A program made the position numbers and the translations under genes. The notes beneath the pieces are model-generated. The model worked only from the letters and a program-made list of their open reading frames with translations, was not told the DNA's origin and did not search any database. Below are positions 16,782 through 26,169 of a stretch of DNA of 64,000 bases, piece by piece (positions within the stretch are counted from its first letter, which is position 1; each line of letters starts with the position of its first letter). This DNA is from an uncultured Ruminococcus sp. (GTDB lineage: Bacteria; Bacillota; Clostridia; Oscillospirales; Acutalibacteraceae), in contig CACYDP010000084.1 in assembly GCA_902773135.1 (NCBI GenBank), positions 1 through 64,000 of the forward strand. The letters run 5' to 3'.

Positions 16782-17678
16782 ATGGGAAAAACTGCATTTG
16801 TATTCTCGGGACAGGGTGCCCAGTATCCCGGAATGGGAAAAGAAATTTATGAAAATTCCAAAGCGGCAAAAGCTGTTTTTGATATGGCAGAAAGTATTCG
16901 TCCCGGAACGCTCAGACAGTGTTTTGAGGGAACAAAAGAAGAACTTTCACAGACAATCAATACACAGCCCTGTGTTTTTATCTGTGACCTTGCAGCAGCG
17001 GAGGCTGTTGTTGAAAAGGGAATCAAGCCCGATATGGTTGCCGGATTTTCACTCGGAGAAGTGGCTGCCGCTGCGTTTGCCGGTATGCTGTCATACGAAG
17101 AAGCGTTTAAACTGGTATGCAAAAGAGCCGAATATATGAACGATGCCGCTCAGAAAAGCAACGGTTTGATGGCGGCTGTTCTGAAGATTACAGCCGAAGA
17201 GGTGGAAGAAATCTGTCAGGGTTTTCAGCAGGCATATCCTGTTAACTATAATACCAGTTTGCAGACAGTTGTTTCTATCGACGAGGAAGAATTTGATGCT
17301 TTCTGTGAAGAAGTTAAAAAGAAGAAAGGCAGAATCGTGAAACTGGATGTCAGCGGAGGATTTCATTCTCCCTTTATGAATGAAGCGGCAGACAAACTGG
17401 AAGCCTATGTTCAGAATGTCACCTTCAATGATCCCAAGATTCCGGTTTATGCCAATCTTACATCTTATCCTTATGAGGGCGATTATAAAAATATCTTGGT
17501 TAATCAGGTAAAGAAAAGTGTAAGATGGAGAAAAAGCGTAGAGCATATGAAAGCCGACGGTGCGGACAGATTTATAGAAGTCGGTGTCGGAAAAACACTG
17601 ACAGGTATGATCAAAAAAATCGTTTCCGATGTGGAAGCAGTCAATATAGAAAATAAGGAGGGACTGGAAACTCTTTAA
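16782..17678 (+). CDS. fabD: Malonyl-CoA:ACP transacylase
   Basis: The product (298 residues from the ATG at 16782; a TTG two codons earlier is possible) loads malonyl groups onto ACP. It shows GQGAQYPGMG near the N-terminus, nucleophile Ser90 in GFSLGE and His195 in GGFHSPFM. It sits 27 bases after fabH. AAAGGA lies upstream, about equally compatible with the TTG. Confidence 0.95.
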   Translation: MGKTAFVFSGQGAQYPGMGKEIYENSKAAKAVFDMAESIRPGTLRQCFEGTKEELSQTINTQPCVFICDLAAAEAVVEKGIKPDMVAGFSLGEVAAAAFAGMLSYEEAFKLVCKRAEYMNDAAQKSNGLMAAVLKITAEEVEEICQGFQQAYPVNYNTSLQTVVSIDEEEFDAFCEEVKKKKGRIVKLDVSGGFHSPFMNEAADKLEAYVQNVTFNDPKIPVYANLTSYPYEGDYKNILVNQVKKSVRWRKSVEHMKADGADRFIEVGVGKTLTGMIKKIVSDVEAVNIENKEGLETL

Positions 17679-17693
17679 GAGTTTGGGACCATT

Positions 17694-18440
17694 ATGATCA
17701 ATTTAAGCGGAAAAAATGCAATCGTTACAGGTTCTTCAAGAGGAATCGGCAAGGCGATTGCCATTAAACTGGCTTCTCTGGGAGCTAACGTGGCAGTGGT
17801 ATATGCCGGCAACAGGGAAAAAGCCGATGAAACAGTTGCTGAAATCGAACAACTCGGAGTCAAAGCAAAAGCGTATTCCTGTGATGTTTCAAGTATGAAT
17901 GATGCCAAAAATCTGGTCACAGAAGTCATTGCCGATTTCGGAGGGGTGGACATTCTGGTCAACAATGCCGGTATCGTCAAGGACGGTTTGATTCTTTCAA
18001 TGAAAGAAGAACATTTCGACAGCGTTATCAATGTGAATCTGAAAGGTACATTCAATATGATCAAGAGTACATATCAGCATTTTATGAAAAAACGCAGCGG
18101 AAGAATCGTTAATATTTCTTCGATTATCGGAATTAACGGCAATGCGGGTCAGGCAAACTATGCCAGTGCCAAAGCAGGCATTATCGGTCTTACCAAATCC
18201 GCTGCCAAAGAACTGGCAGCAAGAAAAGTAACAGTCAATGCCGTGGCACCGGGCTTTATTGAAACGGATATGACTGCGGCAATGCCTGAGAAGGCAAAAG
18301 AGGCGGCTCTGGCAGCAATTCCGATGAAGCGTGTCGGTGCCGGCGAGGATATTGCAAATGCGGTTGCGTTTCTTGTATCTGATGAAGCATCGTATATTAC
18401 AGGTGAAGTTCTTAAAGTTGACGGCGGAATGGCAATATAA
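17694..18440 (+). CDS. fabG: 3-oxoacyl-ACP reductase
   Basis: A short-chain dehydrogenase of 248 residues that reduces 3-oxoacyl-ACP with NADPH. It has TGSSRGIG (12-19), NNAG (90-93), and Ser143, Tyr156, Lys160 (YASAK). It lies 15 bases after fabD. The ribosome binding site is weak (GGGACC), which suggests coupling to fabD translation. Confidence 0.95.
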   Translation: MINLSGKNAIVTGSSRGIGKAIAIKLASLGANVAVVYAGNREKADETVAEIEQLGVKAKAYSCDVSSMNDAKNLVTEVIADFGGVDILVNNAGIVKDGLILSMKEEHFDSVINVNLKGTFNMIKSTYQHFMKKRSGRIVNISSIIGINGNAGQANYASAKAGIIGLTKSAAKELAARKVTVNAVAPGFIETDMTAAMPEKAKEAALAAIPMKRVGAGEDIANAVAFLVSDEASYITGEVLKVDGGMAI

Positions 18441-18516
18441 ACAATAAAAATGCAGAAGTTGGCAAATCACATCAATAACAAAAGCGAAGAATGTTTCGCA
18501 GAAAGGATTTACCGTA

Positions 18517-19737
18517 ATGAGAAGAGTAGTAGTAACAGGATTGGGTGCTGTAACGCCAATCGGAAATAATGTGAAAGATACCTGGATATCAATGAAAAAT
18601 GGTGTCTGCGGTATTGATATTATCAAGAGTTTTGATCCCGAAATGACAAAAGCAAAGGTTGCCGCAGAAATCAAGGATTTCGATCCCACACAATATATTG
18701 AAAAAAGAGAACTTCGTAAATTGGATCTTTTCTGTCAGTATGCTCTCGTGGCTGCTGCTCAGGCAATGGAGGACAGTGAACTGAAAGGCAATATCGCCCC
18801 CGAACGTCTGGGAGTATATGTAGGCTCCGGTGTGGGCGGTATACAGACTTTCTACGACCAGTGCTGCAATATGTTCAACAATAAAAATATTTCCCCGTTC
18901 TTTATTCCTATGATGATAGGTAATATTGCTGCGGGAAATATTGCAATCAAATATGATGCAAAAGGTCCGTGTCTTCCTGTTGTGACAGCGTGTGCAACAT
19001 CGACTCACGCAGTCGGAGAAGCTTTCCATGCCATTAAATACGGATTTGCCGATGCCATCATCGCCGGCGGTTCGGAAGCAGCAATATCACCCCTTGCTAT
19101 CAAGGGTTTTGCCAGCTGTAAGGCTCTGACACTCAGTGACGATCCGAAACAGGCATCGATTCCTTTTGACAAGAGAAGAAGTGGCTTTGTTATGGGTGAC
19201 GGTGCCGGCATACTTATTCTGGAAGAATATGAACACGCAAAGGCAAGAGGTGCCAAGATCTATGCCGAAATCAGCGGCTATGGCAATACCTGTGATGCAC
19301 ATCATATCACAGCTCCCGACCCCGATGCCAAAGGTTCTTCGGAATGCATCAAAATCGCTTTGGAAGAATCCGATTATCACAGTGGAGAAGAATTGTATAT
19401 CAATGCCCACGGTACCAGTACGCCGATGAACGATTCAAGCGAAACAAAAGCATTTAAAATTGCTCTCGGTGACGATGCCTATAAAGCTCATATCAGTTCC
19501 ACAAAATCAATGACCGGACATATGCTCGGTGCAACAGGAGCAGTGGAAGCGATTGCTTCTGTTTTGGCACTGAACGAGGGAATTGTTCCGCCTACCATAG
19601 GATATAAAGAACCCGATCCCGAGTGCGATCTTGATTATACGCCGAATAATGCCGTTGAAGCACCGCTGACAATGGCTATTTCAACAACATTCGGATTTGG
19701 CGGACACAATGCTTGCATTGCAATGAAAAAAATCTGA
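18517..19737 (+). CDS. fabF: Beta-ketoacyl-ACP synthase II
   Basis: The 406-residue elongation condensing enzyme has Cys159 (TACATSTH), His298 (NAHGTSTP), Lys330 (STKSMTGH) and His335. It extends acyl-ACP by two carbons from malonyl-ACP. It follows fabG by 76 bases with AGAAAGGA upstream. In many Clostridia acpP and an enoyl reductase stand near this point; neither is present here. Confidence 0.96.
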   Translation: MRRVVVTGLGAVTPIGNNVKDTWISMKNGVCGIDIIKSFDPEMTKAKVAAEIKDFDPTQYIEKRELRKLDLFCQYALVAAAQAMEDSELKGNIAPERLGVYVGSGVGGIQTFYDQCCNMFNNKNISPFFIPMMIGNIAAGNIAIKYDAKGPCLPVVTACATSTHAVGEAFHAIKYGFADAIIAGGSEAAISPLAIKGFASCKALTLSDDPKQASIPFDKRRSGFVMGDGAGILILEEYEHAKARGAKIYAEISGYGNTCDAHHITAPDPDAKGSSECIKIALEESDYHSGEELYINAHGTSTPMNDSSETKAFKIALGDDAYKAHISSTKSMTGHMLGATGAVEAIASVLALNEGIVPPTIGYKEPDPECDLDYTPNNAVEAPLTMAISTTFGFGGHNACIAMKKI

Positions 19738-19766
19738 TAAATCATAGATAAAGGTGGTCCAACAAA

Positions 19767-20237
19767 ATGTACAGTGTTGATGAAATTAAAGAAATACTGG
19801 CAGCATTTGACAAATCAAAGGCAACAAAAATCGACATCAAAAATACGGACGGACAGCAGCTTCTGATCACACAGAAAAAAGAATGTGCTGTGGTAAGTGC
19901 ACTTCCCGTGCAGAACGCAGAAGCCGCAGTACCGTTAGCTGCTGTCAATGAGGTGAAATCGCCTTTTGTTCAGACAGAAGAAACCAAGCACGTCAATGAT
20001 GGTTCAACCGCTATCACTTCACCGATGGTAGGCGTGTTCTATGCAGCACCCTCACCTGATAAAGATCCGTATGTGACGGTAGGTGCAAGGGTGAAAAAAG
20101 GTGATGTGATCTGCCTGATAGAAGCAATGAAACTGATGAATGAAGTGACTGCCGAAAAGGACGGCGAGATTACTGAGATCTGTGTTGATAACGGTCAGGT
20201 CGTTGAATACGGTCAGGATCTGTTTATGATAAAATGA
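19767..20237 (+). CDS. accB: Biotin carboxyl carrier protein of acetyl-CoA carboxylase
   Basis: This 156-residue protein has the biotin attachment site EAMKLMN with Lys122, preceded by a flexible Ala/Val/Pro-rich linker and an N-terminal helix. It carries CO2 between the AccC carboxylase and the AccDA transferase. It lies 29 bases after fabF. Confidence 0.95.
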   Translation: MYSVDEIKEILAAFDKSKATKIDIKNTDGQQLLITQKKECAVVSALPVQNAEAAVPLAAVNEVKSPFVQTEETKHVNDGSTAITSPMVGVFYAAPSPDKDPYVTVGARVKKGDVICLIEAMKLMNEVTAEKDGEITEICVDNGQVVEYGQDLFMIK

Positions 20238-20280
20238 TGCCGGAAGCATCGGAATAAATTGAATGACAGAGGGTGTTGGT

Positions 20281-20700
20281 ATGAATAAGGAAGAATTGAA
20301 AAACGTGATACCTCACAGAAATTCGATGCTTTTGATAGATGAAGCATCCAAAACCAGTGAAAATACCTGTGAGGGTAAAAAATATATTACGGGCGATGAA
20401 TGGTTTTTGGACGGTCATTTCCCCGGAAATCCCGTAGTGCCGGGAGTGATTCTCTGTGAAATGATGGCTCAGGCAAGTGCTGTCATTATTGCCGAAAAAT
20501 CAGCTGTAAGCATCCCTTATTTTACGGGTATCGAAAAGGCAAAATTTAAAAATAAAGTTTTGCCTGGCGATACTTTTGAGATAAAATGCGAATTGACAAG
20601 GAATCGCGGAATGTTCTATTTTATAAAGGGCAAGGGATATGTTGACGGAAAACTTTGTGTTTCGGCAGAATTTTCGTTTGCTCTGATCGAAAGGGTGTAA
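20281..20700 (+). CDS. fabZ: 3-hydroxyacyl-ACP dehydratase
   Basis: The ATG at 20281 has AGGGTGTT upstream, giving 139 residues; an upstream ATG at 20263 lacks support. The hot-dog fold motif DGHFPGNPVVPGV contains catalytic His46, and Glu60 is in CEMMAQ. It dehydrates 3-hydroxyacyl-ACP to trans-2-enoyl-ACP. It sits between accB and accC, three bases before accC. Confidence 0.95.
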   Translation: MNKEELKNVIPHRNSMLLIDEASKTSENTCEGKKYITGDEWFLDGHFPGNPVVPGVILCEMMAQASAVIIAEKSAVSIPYFTGIEKAKFKNKVLPGDTFEIKCELTRNRGMFYFIKGKGYVDGKLCVSAEFSFALIERV

Positions 20701-20703
20701 CCG

Positions 20704-22050
20704 TTGTTTTCAAAAATACTGATTGCCAACAGAGGCGAAATAGCTGTAAGAATTATTCGTGCCTGCCGTGAAATGGGAATCTCTACGGTTGCTGTGTATT
20801 CACAGGCAGACAAAAACGCACTTCACGTAAGTATGGCAGATGAAAGCTACTGTATAGGCGGACCGCAGGTTGCCGACAGCTATCTCAATATGGCTGCCAT
20901 TCTTGAGGTTGCCGTTGTGTCGGGTGCCCAGGCAATACACCCGGGTTACGGATTGCTGTCCGAAAATGCAAAGTTTGTTTCGCTCTGCGAAAAGTGTAAT
21001 ATTGAATTTATCGGTCCGAATGCAAGAATGATCGAGCGTCTGGGAGATAAGGACGAGGCAAGAAAAACAATGAGAGCCGCAGGTGTTCCTGTGACTCCCG
21101 GCAGCGATATTATCGACGATGTCGACGAAGCCCGTGCCAAAGCAATGGAAATCGGTTTTCCGCTGCTTGTCAAAGCACGTTCGGGCGGCGGCGGCAGAGG
21201 TATCAGGCGTGTTGACAGAGTTGAAGATTTTGACAATGCCTTTCTTTCCGCCAAAGCAGAAGCACAGAGTGCTTTCGGTGACGGTGCAGTTTATATGGAA
21301 CGTTTTCTGAATCCTGTCAAGCATATTGAAATGCAGCTTCTCAGTGATAAGTACGGGAATGTTGTTTGCCTTGGCGAACGTGAATGTTCCGTTCAGCGAA
21401 AAAATCAGAAATTGATAGAAGAAAGTCCGTCCCCTGCCATCAGCCCTGATATAAGAAAAAAAATGATGGAAGCCGCTGTCAAGGCAGCTAAAGCGGTGAA
21501 TTACGAAAATGCCGGAACAGTGGAATTCTTGCTTGACAGTGATAAGAATTTCTATTTTATGGAAATGAATACACGTTTGCAGGTAGAACACGCCGTTACG
21601 GAATCTATTACGGGATTTGACATTGTGCAGTGGCAGATAAGAATTGCATCGGGAGCAAAACTGACGCTGACACAGGATAGGATATTTATGCACGGAAATG
21701 CGATAGAATGCAGAATCAATGCGGAAGACCCCGACAGGAATTTTGCTCCCAGCTGCGGCAAAATTGAGTTTATTCACGTTCCGGGAGGTCCCAATGTACG
21801 ATTCGATACAGCTATTTATCAGGATTATTCCATACCGCCTTATTATGATTCGATGATAGGAAAACTGATCGTTCAGGCTCGTTCACGTGAGCTTGCCATA
21901 CGCAAGATGAAAATGGCACTCAGCGAACTGACAATCAACGGAATTAAGCATAACAGGGATTTGCATATAGACATTTTGTCCGATCCCTCTTTTGTTTCGG
22001 GTGAATATACTACCGACTTTATGGAAAATTTTCAGAAAAATAAAGGCTGA
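20704..22050 (+). CDS. accC: Biotin carboxylase subunit of acetyl-CoA carboxylase
   Basis: The 448-residue protein starts at a TTG, supported by AAAGGGTGT and the standard N-terminus FSKILIANRGEIAVRI. It has the ATP-grasp region ARSGGGGRGI and the MEMNTRLQVEH active-site block. It carboxylates biotin on AccB using bicarbonate and ATP. Confidence 0.96.
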   Translation: MFSKILIANRGEIAVRIIRACREMGISTVAVYSQADKNALHVSMADESYCIGGPQVADSYLNMAAILEVAVVSGAQAIHPGYGLLSENAKFVSLCEKCNIEFIGPNARMIERLGDKDEARKTMRAAGVPVTPGSDIIDDVDEARAKAMEIGFPLLVKARSGGGGRGIRRVDRVEDFDNAFLSAKAEAQSAFGDGAVYMERFLNPVKHIEMQLLSDKYGNVVCLGERECSVQRKNQKLIEESPSPAISPDIRKKMMEAAVKAAKAVNYENAGTVEFLLDSDKNFYFMEMNTRLQVEHAVTESITGFDIVQWQIRIASGAKLTLTQDRIFMHGNAIECRINAEDPDRNFAPSCGKIEFIHVPGGPNVRFDTAIYQDYSIPPYYDSMIGKLIVQARSRELAIRKMKMALSELTINGIKHNRDLHIDILSDPSFVSGEYTTDFMENFQKNKG

Positions 22051-22124
22051 CAGCAAGTGTCCGTCTTGAATTCTGATGAAAGATTTTAATATAAAATATA
22101 AACAAGAATGGTCAGGTGTATGCG

Positions 22125-23033
22125 TTGAATACGAAAGATATTTTTAATTTTTTAAAACCGAAAAACGAACTTGAAAATCAAGGAGAATTTGCGGAAAATC
22201 ACCCGTATATTCCCGATGAATTGTGGGTGAAATGCCCTATCTGCAAAAATGTGATATTATCCTCGGATCTTGTTGATAATTTCAAAGTTTGTCCGAAATG
22301 CGGCTATCATTTCCGTATTGCTGCCAGACAACGCATAGAAATGACTGTTGATGAAGGAACATTTACCGAATTCGATGCGGATATGACTTCTTCCAATATT
22401 ATTGACTTTCCCGACTATGCACGCAAACTGAAAAATGCTAAAATCAACAGCGGTGAAAATGAATCTGTGATAACGGGTATGGCAAAAATCGGCGGTTATG
22501 ATACCGTGATGGCAGTGATGAACTCACAGTTTATGATGGGTTCCATGGGAACGGTCACAGGTGAAAAAGTAACCCGTGCCTTTGAATATGCTGCCGAAAA
22601 CCAACTTCCTATCATTATCTTTACGGTATCGGGAGGTGCCAGAATGCAGGAGGGCATTATGTCCCTGATGCAGATGGCAAAGACAAGCGGAGCTGCCAAA
22701 AAACACAGCGATGCGGGACTTCTTTACATAACTGTGCTGACTGATCCTACAACGGGCGGTGTTACAGCAAGTTTTGCGATGGAAGGAGATATTATTCTCG
22801 CTGAACCTCACGCATTGATTGGTTTTGCCGGTCCCAGAGTCATAGAGCAGACCATCAGGCAAAAATTGCCAAAAGATTTTCAGTCTGCTGAATTCCTGTT
22901 GGAAAAAGGTTTTGTAGATGCTGTGGTGGAGAGAAAAGATATGAAATCATCGCTTGCCAGAATTTTAAGTTTGCACTGCAGTGTACCGACGAAAGAAAGC
23001 ACAAAGGAGGACGAAGACAATGAGTGCATATGA
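22125..23033 (+). CDS. accD: Acetyl-CoA carboxylase carboxyltransferase subunit beta
   Basis: I favour the TTG at 22125 ([11 protein letters not shown]), 7-8 bases after AGGTG; a GTG at 22116 is inside that site. It has about 302 residues. A four-Cys zinc ribbon (C37, C40, C56, C59) precedes the crotonase-like carboxyltransferase fold with GGARMQEG and [11 protein letters not shown]. Its last codons overlap the start of accA by 14 bases, so the two subunits are coupled. Confidence 0.95.
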   Translation: MNTKDIFNFLKPKNELENQGEFAENHPYIPDELWVKCPICKNVILSSDLVDNFKVCPKCGYHFRIAARQRIEMTVDEGTFTEFDADMTSSNIIDFPDYARKLKNAKINSGENESVITGMAKIGGYDTVMAVMNSQFMMGSMGTVTGEKVTRAFEYAAENQLPIIIFTVSGGARMQEGIMSLMQMAKTSGAAKKHSDAGLLYITVLTDPTTGGVTASFAMEGDIILAEPHALIGFAGPRVIEQTIRQKLPKDFQSAEFLLEKGFVDAVVERKDMKSSLARILSLHCSVPTKESTKEDEDNECI

Positions 23034-23790
23034 TTGCGTTACGGCGGCAAGAGCCAACAATCGTCCTACCTCGATTGACTATATTACGAGAATTTTCGGT
23101 GACAGCTTTTTTGAATTTCACGGCGACAGACGTTTTGCCGACGATAAAGCCGTTGTGGGTGGAATCGCCGAACTGAACGGCAGTCCGGTTACGGTGATCG
23201 GACTGGAAAAAGGACGTAACCTCAAAGAAAGAATGGATCGCAATTTTGGTGCGGCACATCCGGAAGGGTACCGTAAGGCTCTGCGTTTGATGAAACAGGC
23301 CGAAAAATTCAAAAGACCTGTTATTTGTTTTGTGGATACGGCAGGTGCTTATTGCGGAATCGGTGCGGAAGAAAGAGGACAGGGACTTGCCATTGCCGAG
23401 AACCTGATGGAAATGATGACGCTCAGAACGCCGATTTTATCCATACTGATTGGTGAGGGCGGCAGCGGAGGAGCATTGGCTCTTGCGGTTGCGGATGAAG
23501 TGTGGATGTTGGAAAATGCTATCTATTCTGTTATTTCTCCGGAGGGTTGTGCGAGCATTCTCTGGAAAGATTCGGGCAAAGCCGCAGAAGCATCTGAGTG
23601 TTTGAAACTCACTTCCAAAGACTTGTTTAAACTCGGTGTCATAGAAAGAATTATCCGTGAACCGAAAGATGTTGACAGTAAATTGTTTGACAGTCTGAAA
23701 AATCTTATCTCCGAAACACTGGAGAAGAAAAAAGAACTGTCCCCGGAAAGACTGATCGAACTGAGATATAACCGTTTCAGAAAGTTTTGA
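23020..23790 (+). CDS. accA: Acetyl-CoA carboxylase carboxyltransferase subunit alpha
   Basis: The ATG at 23020 has AAAGGAGG nine bases upstream, giving 256 residues ([16 protein letters not shown]). It has [18 protein letters not shown] and [11 protein letters not shown] oxyanion blocks. With AccD it transfers CO2 from biotin to acetyl-CoA. It is the last gene of the operon. It is shorter at the N-terminus than the E. coli protein, as is common in Clostridia. Confidence 0.95.
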   Translation: MSAYDCVTAARANNRPTSIDYITRIFGDSFFEFHGDRRFADDKAVVGGIAELNGSPVTVIGLEKGRNLKERMDRNFGAAHPEGYRKALRLMKQAEKFKRPVICFVDTAGAYCGIGAEERGQGLAIAENLMEMMTLRTPILSILIGEGGSGGALALAVADEVWMLENAIYSVISPEGCASILWKDSGKAAEASECLKLTSKDLFKLGVIERIIREPKDVDSKLFDSLKNLISETLEKKKELSPERLIELRYNRFRKF

Positions 23791-23851
23791 TATGCCGTTT
23801 CATCAGACGGAATATCATCACTGCGAAATCGGCAGCTCACATAGCGACAAA

Positions 23852-23892
23852 CAGGAGGAAATCCAAAACGGGTTCCTCCTTGCTTTATGTTG
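23852..23892 (+). terminator. Possible terminator after the fatty-acid operon
   Basis: AGGAGGAA (23853-23860) pairs with TTCCTCCT (23873-23880), followed by TGCTTTATGTT. The T-run is weak. The remaining 197-base gap to trmL holds nothing else I can support. Confidence 0.4.
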
Positions 23893-23987
23893 TGTCATAA
23901 GTTACAAATTAAATGAAATAAAGGTATTTATCCGGAATTCGCAAAAAGCGGGTTTGGGGTATCACTTGATAAAACGGAGAATGAACA

Positions 23988-24488
23988 ATGCCGGAATTGA
24001 ATATCGTTCTTGTAGAGCCCGAAATACCTCAGAATACGGGAAATATTGCCCGTACCTGTGCGGCAACGGGAGCAAGACTTCATATTGTAAAACCGATGGG
24101 TTTTGCCATAGATGATAAAAAACTGAAAAGAGCGGGACTTGACTATTGGTATTTGCTGGATATTACTTACTATGAAAATCTGAGTGATTTTTTTGAGCGT
24201 ACCAAAGGCGGAACATACTACTATTTTTCCACCAAAGCACCTCAAAAATATACCGATATACATTATCCCGATTCTGTATACATTGTTTTCGGAAAGGAAA
24301 CAAAAGGTCTGCCCGAAAAACTGCTGTACGATAATCCTGATACAACGGTGCGTATTCCGATGATCAGCGAAGCACGAAGTCTTAATTTGTCAAATTCGGC
24401 TGCCATAGCCGTCTATGAAATTTTAAGACAATGGGATTATCCGCATTTACTTTCTCATGGGCAGTTAAGAGACTATCGTTGGGAATAA
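23988..24488 (+). CDS. trmL: tRNA (cytidine/uridine-34 2'-O)-methyltransferase
   Basis: A 166-residue SPOUT (SpoU-family) methyltransferase. It has the motifs IPQNTGNIARTC (motif 1), FGKETKGLPE (motif 2) and RSLNLSNSAAI (motif 3) that form the knotted SAM site. It methylates the wobble ribose of tRNA-Leu isoacceptors in E. coli. It has its own gap upstream and lies before the ABC-F gene. Confidence 0.93.
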   Translation: MPELNIVLVEPEIPQNTGNIARTCAATGARLHIVKPMGFAIDDKKLKRAGLDYWYLLDITYYENLSDFFERTKGGTYYYFSTKAPQKYTDIHYPDSVYIVFGKETKGLPEKLLYDNPDTTVRIPMISEARSLNLSNSAAIAVYEILRQWDYPHLLSHGQLRDYRWE

Positions 24489-24522
24489 AGTGATATTACA
24501 GAGCGAAAGGAAAAGGAATATT

Positions 24523-26124
24523 ATGATAACAGTTTCAAACGTATCGGTCAATTTCAGCGGTACGCCGCTTTTTTCGGGAGTTGACCTCAAATTTACCGAA
24601 AGTAACTGCTACGGCATTATCGGAGCAAATGGTGCAGGAAAATCGACTTTTTTAAAAGTGCTGTCGGGTGATTTGGAACCTACCAAGGGGGAGGTCATCA
24701 TTCCGCCGAATACCAGAATGTCTGTGCTCAAACAGGATCATTTTGCATTTGATGAATATACGGTGTTGGATACCGTTATCTACGGCAACAAAAAACTGTA
24801 TGACGTGATGAAAGAAAAAGATGCTATCTATATGAAAGAAGACTTTTCTGATGAAGATGGTATCAGAGCATCGGAGCTGGAAGCCGAATTTGCCGAAATG
24901 AACGGCTGGGAAGCAGAAAGCGATGTATCCAAACTGATTCAGGGACTGGGTCTGGGCGAAGAAATCCTTTATTCGCAGATGAGTTCCCTTACGGGCAATG
25001 AAAAAGTAAAAGTGCTGCTGGCACAGGCTTTGTTCGGCAATCCCGAAATCATTCTTCTTGATGAGCCTACCAATAACCTTGATATCAAAGCAATTGCGTG
25101 GCTTGAAGATTTTATTCTTGATTATCAGGGAACGGTCATTGTTGTATCGCATGACCGTCATTTCCTTAATACTGTATGTACACATATGGTCGATATTGAC
25201 TATAACAAGATCAAAATGTATGTCGGCAACTATGAATTCTGGTATGAATCTTCACAGCTGATGCAGGCTATGATCAAGCAGCAGAATAAAAAGACCGAAG
25301 AAAAAATCAAGGAACTGCAAAGCTTTATACAGCGTTTTTCAGCTAATAAATCAAAATCCAAGCAGGCTACTTCCAGAAGAAAACTTCTCGATAAACTGAC
25401 GGTCGAAGAAATGCCTGCTTCAAGCCGCCGTTATCCCTTTGTGGGATTTACAATGGACAGAGAAGTCGGAAAAGAAGTGCTGACTGTTGAAAATCTCAGT
25501 AAGACGATTGACGGTGAAAAGGTACTGGATAATGTTTCTTTCCGTATTGAAAGAACGGATAAAGTGGCATTTCTTTGTGATAATGAAATTGCCGTCACAG
25601 CTTTGTTTGATATTCTGATGGGTATTACCGAAGCTGATGAAGGTAAATTCAAGTGGGGTGTCAGTACATCGCAGTCCTATTTTCCGAAGGACAATACCAA
25701 GTTCTTTGAAGGCAATGATATGTCCATCATCGACTGGCTGCGTCAGTATGTGAGAGGCAATGATAATACCGATACGTATCTCAGAGGTTTTCTGGGAAGA
25801 ATGTTGTTTTCGGGCGATGATGTATTCAAGCCTGTGAAAGTCCTTTCGGGCGGTGAAAAGGTCAGATGTATGCTGTCAAGAATGATGATGTTCGGTGCGA
25901 ACTGTCTGGTGCTGGATCAGCCGACCAACCATCTTGATCTGGAATCTATCACGGCAGTGAACAAGGGACTTCAGAGTTTTAAGGGTGTTGTTTTGTTTAC
26001 TTCACACGACCACGAATTTATTTCTACCGTAGCCAACAGAATCATTGTATTGGAAAAGAACGGTATCAAGGACGTAACAGAAAGTTATGATGATTATCTG
26101 GCTGAAAGGTATCAGGTCGAATAA
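24523..26124 (+). CDS. ABC-F family ATPase, YkpA/YbiT-like
   Basis: The ATG at 24523 follows AAAGGAAT and gives 533 residues. It has two ABC domains joined by a charged helical linker and no membrane segment, as in ABC-F proteins that act on ribosomes. NBD1 has an intact P-loop GANGAGKS (Lys40) and LLDEPTNNLD (Glu181) but a poor signature LTGNE (156-160). NBD2 has an intact signature LSGGE (441-445), but its P-loop is CDNEIAVTA (352-360) and its Walker B is LDQPTNHLD with Gln466 in place of the catalytic Glu. One composite ATP site is therefore intact and the other is dead. The closest remembered relative is B. subtilis YkpA. Confidence 0.9.
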   Translation: MITVSNVSVNFSGTPLFSGVDLKFTESNCYGIIGANGAGKSTFLKVLSGDLEPTKGEVIIPPNTRMSVLKQDHFAFDEYTVLDTVIYGNKKLYDVMKEKDAIYMKEDFSDEDGIRASELEAEFAEMNGWEAESDVSKLIQGLGLGEEILYSQMSSLTGNEKVKVLLAQALFGNPEIILLDEPTNNLDIKAIAWLEDFILDYQGTVIVVSHDRHFLNTVCTHMVDIDYNKIKMYVGNYEFWYESSQLMQAMIKQQNKKTEEKIKELQSFIQRFSANKSKSKQATSRRKLLDKLTVEEMPASSRRYPFVGFTMDREVGKEVLTVENLSKTIDGEKVLDNVSFRIERTDKVAFLCDNEIAVTALFDILMGITEADEGKFKWGVSTSQSYFPKDNTKFFEGNDMSIIDWLRQYVRGNDNTDTYLRGFLGRMLFSGDDVFKPVKVLSGGEKVRCMLSRMMMFGANCLVLDQPTNHLDLESITAVNKGLQSFKGVVLFTSHDHEFISTVANRIIVLEKNGIKDVTESYDDYLAERYQVE

Positions 26125-26169
26125 TAGCATCAGGCTCTTAGACAAACAGTTTCGGGAGGTGCAGAGGAG

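Noticed and set aside
26130..26140. CAGGCTCTTA after the ABC-F gene, like the end of the dispersed repeat
   Set aside because: Only about 10 bases match and no inner blocks are present, so it is not counted as a copy.
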